A stretch of DNA of 64,000 nt, taken from the NCBI GenBank assembly GCA_947306475.1, contig CAMZGS010000003.1, positions 62,001-126,000 on the forward strand, in the 5' to 3' direction. The notes below the pieces were generated by a model, which worked only from the letters and a program-made list of their open reading frames with translations, was not told where the DNA came from and ran no database searches. The stretch comes from an uncultured Comamonas sp. (GTDB taxonomy: Bacteria > Pseudomonadota > Gammaproteobacteria > Burkholderiales > Burkholderiaceae_C). The translations under genes and the position numbers were made by a program. Below are positions 17,354 to 26,012 of this stretch, in pieces. The stretch's first letter is position 1. Each line of letters opens with the position of its first letter.

Positions 17354-18229
17354 TTACAGCTTGAACAGCCGCGCCGCGTTGTCGTGCAGCAGGCGCGGCA
17401 GCACGGCATCGTCAAAGCCCAGGGCGACAAAGTCGTCGATGCTCTGGCGAATCGGGCGGAAGGTGTAGGACGAGCCAAACAGCAACTGATCGCCCAGGAA
17501 CTGGTTGGCCGCCTGCACATAGGCGGCGCTGCCGGGCTGGAAGATGTACATGTCGGGCACCAGGTACACGTTCTCGTAGCGAAAGGCCAGGCCAATGGCC
17601 TGCTGCACATTCGGCCAGTAGCCGTGGTACACGACCAGCGGCAGATCGGGGAAGGCCTGCGCCACCTTGGCCAGGCGCGCCGGGTCGTTGTAGCTGGGGT
17701 CGGGGGTGGTGGGGCCGCTCATCAAAAACACCGGCACGCCCAGGTCGCGCGCCAGTTCGTACACCGGCCAGTACACGGGATCGTCGGGGTGGCGCGCCGG
17801 GGCGCCAAAGCCAGGTTCCAGGTCGATGCCGCGCAGGCCCAGCACGCGCACGGCGCGCTCCATTTCGGCCAGGGCGGCCTGCTCACCTTGCAGAACGGGG
17901 TCGATGCCAGCAATGCCCAGCAGCTCCTCGTGCCCGTGCACGATCTGGTGGATGCGCTCGTTGGGCAAGTGCTGCGAAGGCGTGTGGCGGCCCACCACCA
18001 CGGCCTTGCGCAGTCCGGCATCGCGCACTTCCTGCAAAAAGCCTTCCTGGGTGAGCGATTTTTCAAAGTGGTTGTCCGGCCCGCGCGTGCCCACGCGGCG
18101 GTTGAGCCAGCGCGCCGTGGCGTGCTCGGGCGAGCCGGGCGTGGCGCCAAAAAAGTCGTGCAAAAACGCCGGGCGGCAGCGCATGTCGATGACTTTGGGG
18201 GAGTGGGGGCTGCTGCGGTTGGCGCTCAT
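17354..18229 (-). CDS. Amidohydrolase-superfamily (amidohydrolase 2) protein with altered metal motif
   Basis: This 291-aa TIM-barrel-type protein belongs to the amidohydrolase 2 family: [10 protein letters not shown] at the N-terminus, [23 protein letters not shown] and near the end [12 protein letters not shown] and [12 protein letters not shown]. In the usual enzymes the first strand carries HxH; here the equivalent is RCRP, so both histidines are missing, although His in VVYHGY remains. It may be a metal-poor or altered member. Its start overlaps the stop of the SsuD-type gene in ATGA, which implies co-translation and a role in handling a product of sulfonate cleavage. Substrate unknown. 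Confidence 0.8.
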   Translation of the reverse strand: MSANRSSPHSPKVIDMRCRPAFLHDFFGATPGSPEHATARWLNRRVGTRGPDNHFEKSLTQEGFLQEVRDAGLRKAVVVGRHTPSQHLPNERIHQIVHGHEELLGIAGIDPVLQGEQAALAEMERAVRVLGLRGIDLEPGFGAPARHPDDPVYWPVYELARDLGVPVFLMSGPTTPDPSYNDPARLAKVAQAFPDLPLVVYHGYWPNVQQAIGLAFRYENVYLVPDMYIFQPGSAAYVQAANQFLGDQLLFGSSYTFRPIRQSIDDFVALGFDDAVLPRLLHDNAARLFKL

Positions 18230-19392
18230 GCGGCCTGCTCCTGCAACACGTCCTGCGCGGCGCTGGGCTGGGTGTGGGTGGCGCGCACATCAAAGGCGCC
18301 GCCAGTCATGGTCTGGTCGCGCAGCGTCACCGGCTGCTTGCCCGGCAGCAGCGGGAAGACCAGCTCGGCAAAGCGAATCGCTTCTTCCAGATGCGGGTAG
18401 CCCGAGAGCACAAAGCTGTCCACCCCCAGATCGGCGTATTCCTTCAGGCGCGCGGCCACGGTCTGTGCATCGCCCACCAGCGCCGTGCCCGCACCGCCGC
18501 GCACTAGGCCGACACCGGCCCACAGGTTGGGGCTGATTTCCAGCTTGTTGCGATCGCCGCCGTGCAAGGCGGTGATGCGCTTCTGGCCCACAGAGTCCAT
18601 CTTGGCAAAGTTGGCCTGCGCGGCTTGGATTTCTTCGTCGGTGAGCTTGCTGATCAGGCGCTGCGCGGCGGCCCAGGCTTCTTCGTTGGTCTCGCGCACG
18701 ATGACCTGCAGGCGCACGCCAAAGCGCACCGTGCGGCCATGCTTGGCAGCGCGCGCGCGCACGTCGGCAATTTTTTCTGCGACGGCAGCCGGTGGCTCGC
18801 CCCAGGTGAGGTAGGCATCGACGTGCTTGGCCGCCAGCTCGTGCGCGGCCTCGGAAGAGCCGCCGAAATACAGCGGCGGGTAGGGCTTTTGCACCGGCGG
18901 GAAGAAGTTGCGCCCTTGCTTGACTTGGTAGTGCTGGCCCGCAAAGTCCACCGTCTCGCCCGAGAGCAGACGCCGCCAGATGGTCAAAAACTCATCGGCG
19001 TTGGCATAGCGCTCGTCGTGCGCCAGGTGGATGCCATCGGCGGCCAGCTCGGTGGCATCGCCACCGGGCACGACGTTGAGCAGCAAGCGCCCTTTGAGCG
19101 CTTGATCCAGCGTAGCCGCCTGGCGCGCGCTGGCCACCGGCGCGCCCAGCGAGGTGCGCAGCGCCACCAGCAGCTTGATGCGCTGCGTCACCGGCACCAG
19201 GCTGGAGGCCACCACCCACGGATCCAGGCACGAGCTGCCGGTGGGAATGAGCAGGCCGTCGTAGCCCAAGTGCTCGGCGGTGGTGGCAATTTGGCGCATG
19301 TATTCGTTGGTGGCAGGGCGGCCAAAGTCCGATTTACCCAGGTAGCGTGTGTCGCCCGAGGTGGGTAGGAACCAAAAGATGTCGAGGCTCAT
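18226..19392 (-). CDS. ssuD: FMNH2-dependent alkanesulfonate monooxygenase (SsuD)
   Basis: SsuD (388 aa) cleaves alkanesulfonates to aldehyde and sulfite using FMNH2 and oxygen. The luciferase-fold sequence begins [19 protein letters not shown], followed by [34 protein letters not shown] and [18 protein letters not shown], all close to the family pattern. The length fits. It is transcribed leftward after a DszC/SfnB-type gene (48-bp gap) and overlaps the amidohydrolase gene. Reduced FMN would come from the divergent MsuE/SsuE-type reductase at 20959. Confidence 0.93.
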   Translation of the reverse strand: MSLDIFWFLPTSGDTRYLGKSDFGRPATNEYMRQIATTAEHLGYDGLLIPTGSSCLDPWVVASSLVPVTQRIKLLVALRTSLGAPVASARQAATLDQALKGRLLLNVVPGGDATELAADGIHLAHDERYANADEFLTIWRRLLSGETVDFAGQHYQVKQGRNFFPPVQKPYPPLYFGGSSEAAHELAAKHVDAYLTWGEPPAAVAEKIADVRARAAKHGRTVRFGVRLQVIVRETNEEAWAAAQRLISKLTDEEIQAAQANFAKMDSVGQKRITALHGGDRNKLEISPNLWAGVGLVRGGAGTALVGDAQTVAARLKEYADLGVDSFVLSGYPHLEEAIRFAELVFPLLPGKQPVTLRDQTMTGGAFDVRATHTQPSAAQDVLQEQAA

Positions 19393-19440
19393 AAGGCAGT
19401 TTCTCCAGGGTGTCAGGTTGAGGGAACAAGAGTTGCAGGA

Positions 19441-20661
19441 TCAGGCGTAGGACGAGGGCACGGGGAACTCACCCGTCAACGCATGGCGGCCCAGGTCGCG
19501 CAGCTTGTAGTCGATGGGGTCGTGCAGGGTGTGTACGCGGGCGTTGCGCCAAAAGCGGTCCAGCCCCAAACGCGCGCTGGTGGCGCTGGCGCCGGTGAGT
19601 TCAAACATCTGGCTGCTCACTTCCAGCGCGGCGCGGTGGGCAACGGCCTTGGCCTCAGCCACGGCAATCGCCACGCGCCCGCGCTCGGCGGCGGTGATGG
19701 CTGGCCCCAGCGCCAAGGCGTGGTCGATGGCCTGCGCGGCCACATCGGCCAGCACTTCGGCGGGGCGCACCAGCACCGTCAGCTGTCCGTAGCGCTGCTG
19801 GATGTAGGGGTCATCCACCGCCCGGGCCACGCCGCTACCGACCGGTGGCCGCGTTGCGTCGCGCGTGTAGTGCAGCGCCTGCTGCAGCGCGCCCCGGGCA
19901 ATGCCAACGTAGAGGTTGGTCAGGATCAACTGCGCCAGCGGCGTGCGCAGCGTGGCGCGCGGCGTGGGCGTGCTGCCCGGCAGCACCAGCACCTCGTGCG
20001 GCTCCAGCCGCACCTGCTCGAAGGTGACGCTGCCGCTGTCGGTCTGCTTCTGGCCAAAGGCGTCCCAGTCGCTGTGGATGGTCACCCCGGTACGGTTGCT
20101 GGGCAAGGCGCCAATCAACAAACTTTGCGTGGGTGCGTGCCAAGCCGACAACGTCAACCGGTCGGCGCCCACCGAGCCGGAGCAATAGCTCTTTGGCCCA
20201 TGGATGCGCCAGCCCTGCCCATCCTCGGTGGCAGTGGCGCGCTTGTCGTTGGGATTGAGTGCATTACCCCAGAACAGGCGCTGCTGCACCGTGGGGCGCA
20301 GGAAGAATTCGTGCTGCTGCTCCGTGCCGTGAAGCAGGATGGTGGCCACCTGCAAATGGTGAAAGGCGTACAGATGCGCCAGCGCGCTGTCGGCCTGGGC
20401 CAGTTGGCGCAGGCTGCGATAGAAGGCCTCCCACGACTGCCCCATGCCCCCGTAGGCACGCGGCGTGGTCAGGTTGAGCAAACCGCTGACGCGGATCAGC
20501 TCACGCTCGGCAGCAGCATGACCTCCCGAGCGGTCGCGCTCGGCTGCGCTGGCCTGCAACGCCTGGGCCAGCGCCTGCGTCGCCTGCTCAATTTCCGCCG
20601 GGGACGCATAGGCAGACAGCGTCTGGCTGGGGCTCAGGGGGATGGGATCGGCTACGTACAT
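19441..20661 (-). CDS. DszC/SfnB-type acyl-CoA-dehydrogenase-fold monooxygenase (paralog 1)
   Basis: This 406-aa protein has the acyl-CoA dehydrogenase fold used by FMNH2-dependent sulfur-compound monooxygenases. N-terminal helices end in LNLTTPRAYGGMGQSW, the middle beta domain has HGPKSYCSGSVGADRL and DWDAFGQKQTDSGSVTFEQV, and the C-terminal domain ends with FWRNARVHTLHDPIDYKLRD, shared with other paralogs in this island. It heads a leftward operon with ssuD and the amidohydrolase. ATG at 20661 was chosen; an in-frame TTG seven codons upstream is possible. Its promoter region carries AAATTCTCATATTCATAT, repeated before the MetQ-type gene. Confidence 0.88.
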   Translation of the reverse strand: MYVADPIPLSPSQTLSAYASPAEIEQATQALAQALQASAAERDRSGGHAAAERELIRVSGLLNLTTPRAYGGMGQSWEAFYRSLRQLAQADSALAHLYAFHHLQVATILLHGTEQQHEFFLRPTVQQRLFWGNALNPNDKRATATEDGQGWRIHGPKSYCSGSVGADRLTLSAWHAPTQSLLIGALPSNRTGVTIHSDWDAFGQKQTDSGSVTFEQVRLEPHEVLVLPGSTPTPRATLRTPLAQLILTNLYVGIARGALQQALHYTRDATRPPVGSGVARAVDDPYIQQRYGQLTVLVRPAEVLADVAAQAIDHALALGPAITAAERGRVAIAVAEAKAVAHRAALEVSSQMFELTGASATSARLGLDRFWRNARVHTLHDPIDYKLRDLGRHALTGEFPVPSSYA

Positions 20662-20958
20662 GGGATTTCTGACTGGTGGCAATGCGAAATGAACGATGCA
20701 AATCCAGTCTAGGGAAATTCCTCAATACAACCAACGAAAAAATTCTCATATTCATATCAACAGATAAATTTCAAATAAAGATATTTCAAAATCAAATAAA
20801 TAACTTTTAAAAATAATATTGTTGCCTGGAGATATTCAAATATTGATCGTCGAATTGCCAATAACACTTTGGCAAGAAACATGACAAAAATCATGGCGTT
20901 GGATTCAATAATCCGAGTGGTTTGGAGACGAATCCATGTTGAAAACTGGACGATCAAT
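20662..20958. other. AT-rich divergent promoter region
   Basis: About 300 bp, much more AT-rich than the genes around it, separate the leftward ssuD operon and the rightward msuE operon. Both promoters must lie here. Apart from the motif at 20738-20757 no gene or hairpin of note was seen. Confidence 0.7.
20738..20757. promoter_or_regulatory. AAAATTCTCATATTCATAT motif, candidate sulfur-regulon site
   Basis: This 19-20-bp stretch is matched with one change at 37065-37083 (AAAATTCTCATATCCATAT), upstream of the MetQ-type gene. It lies about 80 bp upstream of the start at 20661 and 200 bp before 20959. A CysB-type regulator site is a reasonable guess. Confidence 0.45.
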
Positions 20959-21540
20959 ATGAGCAAAAAATACAAAGTCGTTGCCGTATCCGGCAGCGTA
21001 CAAACACCCTCACGCACCCTGGTGCTGGTTGAACACATCCTGGCTGCATTCGGCGAGGCCCTGCCCATCGAAACCGAGGTCATTACGCTGGAAGAACTGG
21101 CCCCACACCTGTCCGGTGCGCTGTATCGCAAGCAGTTGTCCGCCGTAGCCCAGCAGCGCATTGCAGCGATTGAGTCTGCCGACGTGCTGATCGTGGCCAG
21201 CCCGGTGTACCGCGCCTCGTACAGCGGCCTGTTCAAACACCTGTTTGACCTGATCGGCCAGGACGCATTGGTGGATGTGCCAGTACTACTGGCTGCCACC
21301 GGTGGCAGCGATCGGCATGCACTGGTCATCGACCACCAGCTGCGCCCGTTGTTCAGCTTCTTCCAGGCACGCACCCTGCCTCTGGGGGTGTACGCCTCGG
21401 AGCAGGATTTCAACGGCTACGCCATCGACAACACCGCCTTGCGCGAGCGCATCGCCCTGGCCGTCGCACGCGCCATCCCCGTAGTAACCGCCTCGCAAGG
21501 TTCAAACCTGCACTCCGAGCCTGCGCGCCTTGCCGCCTGA
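20959..21540 (+). CDS. msuE: NAD(P)H-dependent FMN reductase (MsuE/SsuE type)
   Basis: This 193-aa flavodoxin-fold reductase supplies FMNH2 to the monooxygenases of the island. It has the N-terminal VVAVSGSVQTPSRTLVLVEHIL motif, then ADVLIVASPVYRASYSGLFKHLFDLI, and the family sequence VPVLLAATGGSDRHALVIDHQLRPLFSFF. The ATG at 20959 was chosen; upstream in-frame ATGs lie in AT-rich promoter DNA and give non-family residues. It is first in a rightward operon that continues with a DszA-type monooxygenase and a LivGHM-type importer. Confidence 0.92.
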   Translation: MSKKYKVVAVSGSVQTPSRTLVLVEHILAAFGEALPIETEVITLEELAPHLSGALYRKQLSAVAQQRIAAIESADVLIVASPVYRASYSGLFKHLFDLIGQDALVDVPVLLAATGGSDRHALVIDHQLRPLFSFFQARTLPLGVYASEQDFNGYAIDNTALRERIALAVARAIPVVTASQGSNLHSEPARLAA

Positions 21541-21603
21541 GGCGTCCTTCCCCGGTCCATTCCGCCCCGTCCTTCCGTCCTTTCATCGCCCATAGAGACT
21601 CTT

Positions 21604-23028
21604 ATGACCGCACCCAAGAAACGCATCATCCTCAACGCCTTCGACATGACCTGCGTGGGCCATCAGGCCGCTGGCACCTGGCGCCACCCTTCCAGCCAGG
21701 CCTCGCGCTACAACGACCTGGAGTACTGGACCAATCTGGCCATTGAGCTGGAGCGCGGTGTGTTCGATGCGTTGTTCATTGCCGATGTGGTCGGCGTCTA
21801 TGACGTGTACCGCGGCTCGGCCGAGGGTGCCTTGCAGGATGCGGCGCAGGTGCCGGTCAACGATCCCTTCGGCGCCATCTCCGCCATGGCGGCGGTGACC
21901 AGGAACCTGGGCTTTGGCATCACGGCAGCGGTGACGTTCGAGCACCCCTACCTGCTGGCGCGACGCCTGTCCACGCTGGACCACCTGACCAAGGGCCGCG
22001 TGGCGTGGAACGTGGTGTCCTCCTACCTGGATTCGGCAGCACGCAACATTGGCCTGGACAAGCAGATCCCGCACGACGAGCGCTATCAGCTGGCCGAGGA
22101 GTACATGCAGGTGACCTACAAGCTGTGGGAGGGCAGCTGGGAGGAAGGCTCTGTGCTGCGCGACAAGGAGCGCGGCATCTTCACCGACCCGACCAAGGTG
22201 CACCCCATCCACCACGAGGGCAAGTACTTCAAGGTGCCGGGCTTCCATCTGTGCGAGCCATCGCCCCAGCGCACACCGGTGATCTTCCAGGCCGGCGCCT
22301 CTGCCGCAGGCCGTGCCTTTGCCGCCCGCCATGCCGAGGCCATGTTCATCCTGGCCACCAGCCCGGAATCGGCCCGGATACTGACCGACAAGATCCGCGC
22401 CGAAGTAGCCGCCGCCGGGCGCGAGCCGGATGCACTCAAGATCTTCACCCTGCTCACGGTAATCACTGGCCCCACCGACGAGGCCGCGCAACGCAAGCAT
22501 GAGGAGTATCTGTCCTACGCCAGCCCCACCGGCATGATGGCCCTGTACGGCGGCTGGACCGGGTTGGACTTTGCCTCGCTCGACCCGGATACGCCCTTGC
22601 AGGCGGTGGAAAACGACAGCCTGCGCACCACGCTGGAATCGCTGGCTGCCGACGGCAAGGAGTGGACTGTGCGCGAGGTGATCCGCCAGCGCTCCATTGG
22701 TGGCCTGGGGCCGGTGCTGGTCGGCGGCCCGAAAAAGGTGGCCGACGAGCTGGAGCGCTGGGTGGACGAAGGTGGCGTGGATGGCTTCAACCTGGCCTAT
22801 GCCGTCACCCCGGCCTCGACCACCGATTTCATCGACTTTGTCGTGCCCGAGCTGCGCAAGCGCGGCCGCGTGCAGACCGCCTATGCCCCCGGCACGCTGC
22901 GCGAAAAGCTCCTGGGTGACAAGGATGGCAAGACGCGCGACTCCCACCCCGCCACCTACTGGCGCCGCTACTACGTGGGCAAGGAAAGCGTGGCCGATGC
23001 AAGCCGGCCTGCTGCGTCCTGGGTTTGA
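21604..23028 (+). CDS. NtaA/SnaA/DszA-family FMN-dependent monooxygenase (copy 1)
   Basis: This is a 474-aa luciferase-fold enzyme. The N-terminal block NAFDMTCVGHQ, then FDALFIADVVGVYDVYRG, GRVAWNVVSSYLDSAARN, and PSPQRTPVIFQAGASAAGR mark the NtaA/SnaA/DszA branch, which oxidises sulfones, aminocarboxylates or similar with FMNH2. Two diverged paralogs lie at 30830 and 42665 with nearly the same blocks. Given the neighbouring reductase, DszC-type proteins and importers, an organosulfur substrate (sulfone or sulfonate) is the best guess. It is 63 bp from msuE; the ABC ATPase gene follows after 14 bp. Confidence 0.88.
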   Translation: MTAPKKRIILNAFDMTCVGHQAAGTWRHPSSQASRYNDLEYWTNLAIELERGVFDALFIADVVGVYDVYRGSAEGALQDAAQVPVNDPFGAISAMAAVTRNLGFGITAAVTFEHPYLLARRLSTLDHLTKGRVAWNVVSSYLDSAARNIGLDKQIPHDERYQLAEEYMQVTYKLWEGSWEEGSVLRDKERGIFTDPTKVHPIHHEGKYFKVPGFHLCEPSPQRTPVIFQAGASAAGRAFAARHAEAMFILATSPESARILTDKIRAEVAAAGREPDALKIFTLLTVITGPTDEAAQRKHEEYLSYASPTGMMALYGGWTGLDFASLDPDTPLQAVENDSLRTTLESLAADGKEWTVREVIRQRSIGGLGPVLVGGPKKVADELERWVDEGGVDGFNLAYAVTPASTTDFIDFVVPELRKRGRVQTAYAPGTLREKLLGDKDGKTRDSHPATYWRRYYVGKESVADASRPAASWV

Positions 23029-23042
23029 GGGCAGACACCATC

Positions 23043-23912
23043 ATGTCCCACGTCGCTTCTCCCTCACCACCGCAGCACGACGCCGCAAGTGCGGTGCTTG
23101 AGTTGCAGGACATTAATCTGTCCTTCGGAGGCATCCGGGCACTGCACAGCATTGACCTGCGCGTTGCTCCACGCGAGATCCGCTCCATCATTGGCCCTAA
23201 TGGGGCTGGCAAGAGCTCGCTGGTAAACATCGTCAGCGGCCTGTACCAACCGGACCGCGGGCAGATCGTGCTGCAAGGGCGGGTCTTCAACAAGGTGCCA
23301 ACGGCGCAGCTGGCCCATCTGGGTGTGGCGCGCACCTTCCAGAACCTGGCGCTGTTTCGAGGCCTGAGCGTGCGCGACAACATCGCCCTGGGGCGGGCGG
23401 TACACACGCACACCCACTTTGCCGAGCAGCTGCTGGGGCTGGGCCGTGCTGCCCGCGAGCGCACCGACGCCTATAGCCGTGCCAGCGAGGTGATCCGCTC
23501 TCTGGATCTGGAGGGCGTGCAGGACCACCTGGCCGGCACCCTGCCCTATGGCCTGCAAAAGCGTGTGGAGCTGGCACGGGCGCTGGTGGTACAGCCCAGC
23601 CTGCTGCTTCTTGATGAGCCCTTTGCCGGCATGACGGTGACCGAGAAGGCACAAATGGCACGCTTCATTCGTGCTGCCCGCGACCAATGGGGCACGGCCA
23701 TCATGCTGATCGAACACGACATCGGTCTGGTGCTGGGCCTGTCGGACCGCGTCGCCGTGCTGGACTATGGCCGCAAGATCGCCGATGGTACTCCGGCTGA
23801 AGTGCGCGACGACCCGGCGGTGATCGACGCTTACCTGGGGGTGTCGCACGACGACACCCCGCCTGCTGAGCCGCAGGCAGATACCCCCGTCCTGACGGAG
23901 GAGGTGGCGTGA
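23043..23912 (+). CDS. Branched-chain-type ABC transporter ATPase (LivG-like, system 1)
   Basis: This 289-aa ABC ATPase has Walker A GPNGAGKSS, the LivG-type signature LPYGLQKRVELARAL in place of LSGGQ, Walker B LLLLDEPFAGM and the H-loop LIEHDIG. A Pro/Thr/Glu-rich tail (about 270-289) extends past the fold. Family members power branched-chain amino-acid uptake, but here the gene lies among monooxygenases, so the cargo is more likely an organic sulfur compound. The closest relative in the window is the ATPase at 32241. The stop overlaps the next permease start (23912). Confidence 0.9.
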   Translation: MSHVASPSPPQHDAASAVLELQDINLSFGGIRALHSIDLRVAPREIRSIIGPNGAGKSSLVNIVSGLYQPDRGQIVLQGRVFNKVPTAQLAHLGVARTFQNLALFRGLSVRDNIALGRAVHTHTHFAEQLLGLGRAARERTDAYSRASEVIRSLDLEGVQDHLAGTLPYGLQKRVELARALVVQPSLLLLDEPFAGMTVTEKAQMARFIRAARDQWGTAIMLIEHDIGLVLGLSDRVAVLDYGRKIADGTPAEVRDDPAVIDAYLGVSHDDTPPAEPQADTPVLTEEVA

Positions 23913-24808
23913 TGGAAGCCTTTGACTTTGCCTTCTTCGTCGAAGTGCTGATTGGCGGTCTGCTCTCCGGCGTCATGTACTCGCTGGTGGCCATTGGCTT
24001 TGTGCTGATCTACAAGACCTCTGGCGTACTCAACTTTGCCCAGGGCGCACAACTGCTGTTTGCTGCGCTCACCTTCGTGAGCCTAGTCGAGCGCGGCGCG
24101 CCCTTTGTACTAGCCCTGGCGCTGACCTTTGCTCTGATGTTGCTGCTGGGCCTGGTAATTGAGCGCGCCGTACTGCGCCCGCTGGTGAACCACCCCCCCA
24201 TCACCCTGTTCATGGCCACCCTGGGGCTGTCCTACGTGATCGAAGGGGTAGCTCAGCTGCTGTGGGGGACGCAGGTGCACGAGCTGGACTTAGGCATCAC
24301 CGACACCCCACTGGAATTTGCCGGCGTGCTGGTGTCCACCTTCGACTTGGTAGCTGCTGGCATTGCCGCGCTGATGGTGGTGGTGCTGTCGCTGTTCTTC
24401 CGCTACACCCGGGTGGGGCTGGCGTTTCGTGCCGTCGCTGACGACACCTTTGCTGCCCTTGCCGTGGGGCTGCGTCTGCCGCACATCTGGGCCACGGTGT
24501 GGGCCGCCGCCGGTGTGATTGCCATGGTTGCCGGGCTGCTGTGGGGCGCACGCCTTGGGGTGCAGTTCTCGCTGTCCCTGGTGGTGCTCAAGGCCTTGCC
24601 AGTGCTGGTGCTCGGTGGCTTCGATTCGATCCTGGGCGCTATCGTCGGCGGCCTGATCGTAGGTGCCATGGAAAAGCTCGCCGAGGTCTATCTGGGCCCC
24701 CTGGTAGATGGCGGCATAGAAAGCTGGTTTGCCTACGTGGCGGCGCTGGCCTTCCTGTTGGTCAGGCCCAGCGGTCTGTTTGGCCAGCGTTTGGTGGAAA
24801 GGGCCTGA
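23912..24808 (+). CDS. Branched-chain-type ABC permease (LivH-like, system 1)
   Basis: This 298-aa inner-membrane permease has about eight hydrophobic segments. The start reads MEAFDFAFFVEVLIGGLLSGVMYSL, then IGFVLIYKTSGVLNFAQG, the LivH hallmark, and GARLGVQFSLSLVVLKALPVLVLGG in the ATPase-contact region. The adjacent GTG at 23909 could also start it. It pairs with LivM-like 24813. Its counterpart at 33056 shares whole blocks (GVQFSLSLVVLKALPVL), which points to duplication. Confidence 0.9.
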   Translation: MEAFDFAFFVEVLIGGLLSGVMYSLVAIGFVLIYKTSGVLNFAQGAQLLFAALTFVSLVERGAPFVLALALTFALMLLLGLVIERAVLRPLVNHPPITLFMATLGLSYVIEGVAQLLWGTQVHELDLGITDTPLEFAGVLVSTFDLVAAGIAALMVVVLSLFFRYTRVGLAFRAVADDTFAALAVGLRLPHIWATVWAAAGVIAMVAGLLWGARLGVQFSLSLVVLKALPVLVLGGFDSILGAIVGGLIVGAMEKLAEVYLGPLVDGGIESWFAYVAALAFLLVRPSGLFGQRLVERA

Positions 24809-24812
24809 TGCC

Positions 24813-25889
24813 ATGAACACGATGACGACTTCCCTGCAAACCTCCGATGCCCGCGTGCAGCCCGCTGCGCGAGTGGCATGGCACTGGCAAGGCTGGGCCA
24901 CACCGCTGGCCTGGCTGGCCCTGGCCTATGGCGTGGTGCCTCTGGTGGCCAACGATTACTGGTTCGATGCCATTCTGATCCCGTTCTTGGCACTGTCGCT
25001 GGCCGCCGTCGGGCTGAACCTGCTAACCGGCTACGCGGGCCAGCTGTCCCTGGGCTCTGCCGCCTTCATGGCCGTGGGGGCATTCGCTGCTTACAACTTC
25101 CACCTGCGTCTGCCTGAGCTGCCCTTGCTGGTCTGTATTGTGCTGGCGGGACTGTCGGCCACGGTGGTAGGCGTGGTGTTTGGTCTGCCCAGTCTGCGCC
25201 TGCGTGGCTTTTACCTGGCCGTCTCCACCCTGGCTGCACAGTTTTTCGTGCAGTGGGCTCTGACCAAGTTTGGCTGGTTCAGCAACTACAACCCGTCGGG
25301 TGTGATTGATGCTCCACCGCTGGCCGTCGCGGGCTTTGCCTTCAACACCCCGGTACTGCGCTACCTGTTTGCACTGACCATCGTGGTTCTGTTGACCACA
25401 CTGGTCTGGCGCCTGGTGCACACGCCCACCGGGCACCACTTCGTCGCCATCCGCGACCACGAGCTAGCCGCGCGTGTCACCGGGATACCCGTACTGCGCA
25501 CCAAGCTGCTGGCCTTTGCCATTTCCTCCTTTGTCATCGGTGTGGCCGGGGTGCTGTGGGGTTTTGTCTACCTGCGCACCGTGGAGCCCGCCGGCTTCAA
25601 CCTGGACCGCTCGTTCCAGATCCTGTTCATCGTGATCATCGGTGGCCTAGCCACCATCCGCGGAGCCTTTCTGGGCGCAGCACTGATCGTGGTGTTTCCC
25701 CTGCTGCTGGCGCGTGTGGGCAGCTCCCTACTGGGTGACTGGTTCGACTCCGGGGTTCTGGATCTGTGCCAGCGCATCGTCCTGGGTGTGCTGATCGTCG
25801 GCTTCCTGAGCGCCGAGCCCCAAGGGTTGGCAGCCCTGGGACATCGCATCTGGCGACGCATCTGTCGTAGCTGTAACCACCGCGGCTAA
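24813..25889 (+). CDS. Branched-chain-type ABC permease (LivM-like, system 1)
   Basis: This 358-aa permease has the LivM core LNLLTGYAGQLSLGSAAFMAVGAFAAYN (about 65-95) and LDRSFQILFIVIIGGLATIRGAFLGAAL. The hydrophobic segments span the inner membrane; the tail RRICRSCNHRG is basic. ATG at 24813 lies four bases after the LivH-like stop. A small hairpin (ACCACAG-CCTG-CTGTGGT, 25906-25923) follows the stop, before the binding-protein gene. Confidence 0.9.
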   Translation: MNTMTTSLQTSDARVQPAARVAWHWQGWATPLAWLALAYGVVPLVANDYWFDAILIPFLALSLAAVGLNLLTGYAGQLSLGSAAFMAVGAFAAYNFHLRLPELPLLVCIVLAGLSATVVGVVFGLPSLRLRGFYLAVSTLAAQFFVQWALTKFGWFSNYNPSGVIDAPPLAVAGFAFNTPVLRYLFALTIVVLLTTLVWRLVHTPTGHHFVAIRDHELAARVTGIPVLRTKLLAFAISSFVIGVAGVLWGFVYLRTVEPAGFNLDRSFQILFIVIIGGLATIRGAFLGAALIVVFPLLLARVGSSLLGDWFDSGVLDLCQRIVLGVLIVGFLSAEPQGLAALGHRIWRRICRSCNHRG

Positions 25890-26012
25890 CGCCATTGCCC
25901 CCCGCACCACAGCCTGCTGTGGTCATGGCCTAGTGCACCGCGCCAGGCCACCACTTCCCCGACCCCGTTTTCCCTTTGTTCATCCCTTAGCCATTTTCTG
26001 GAGCAACTATCC

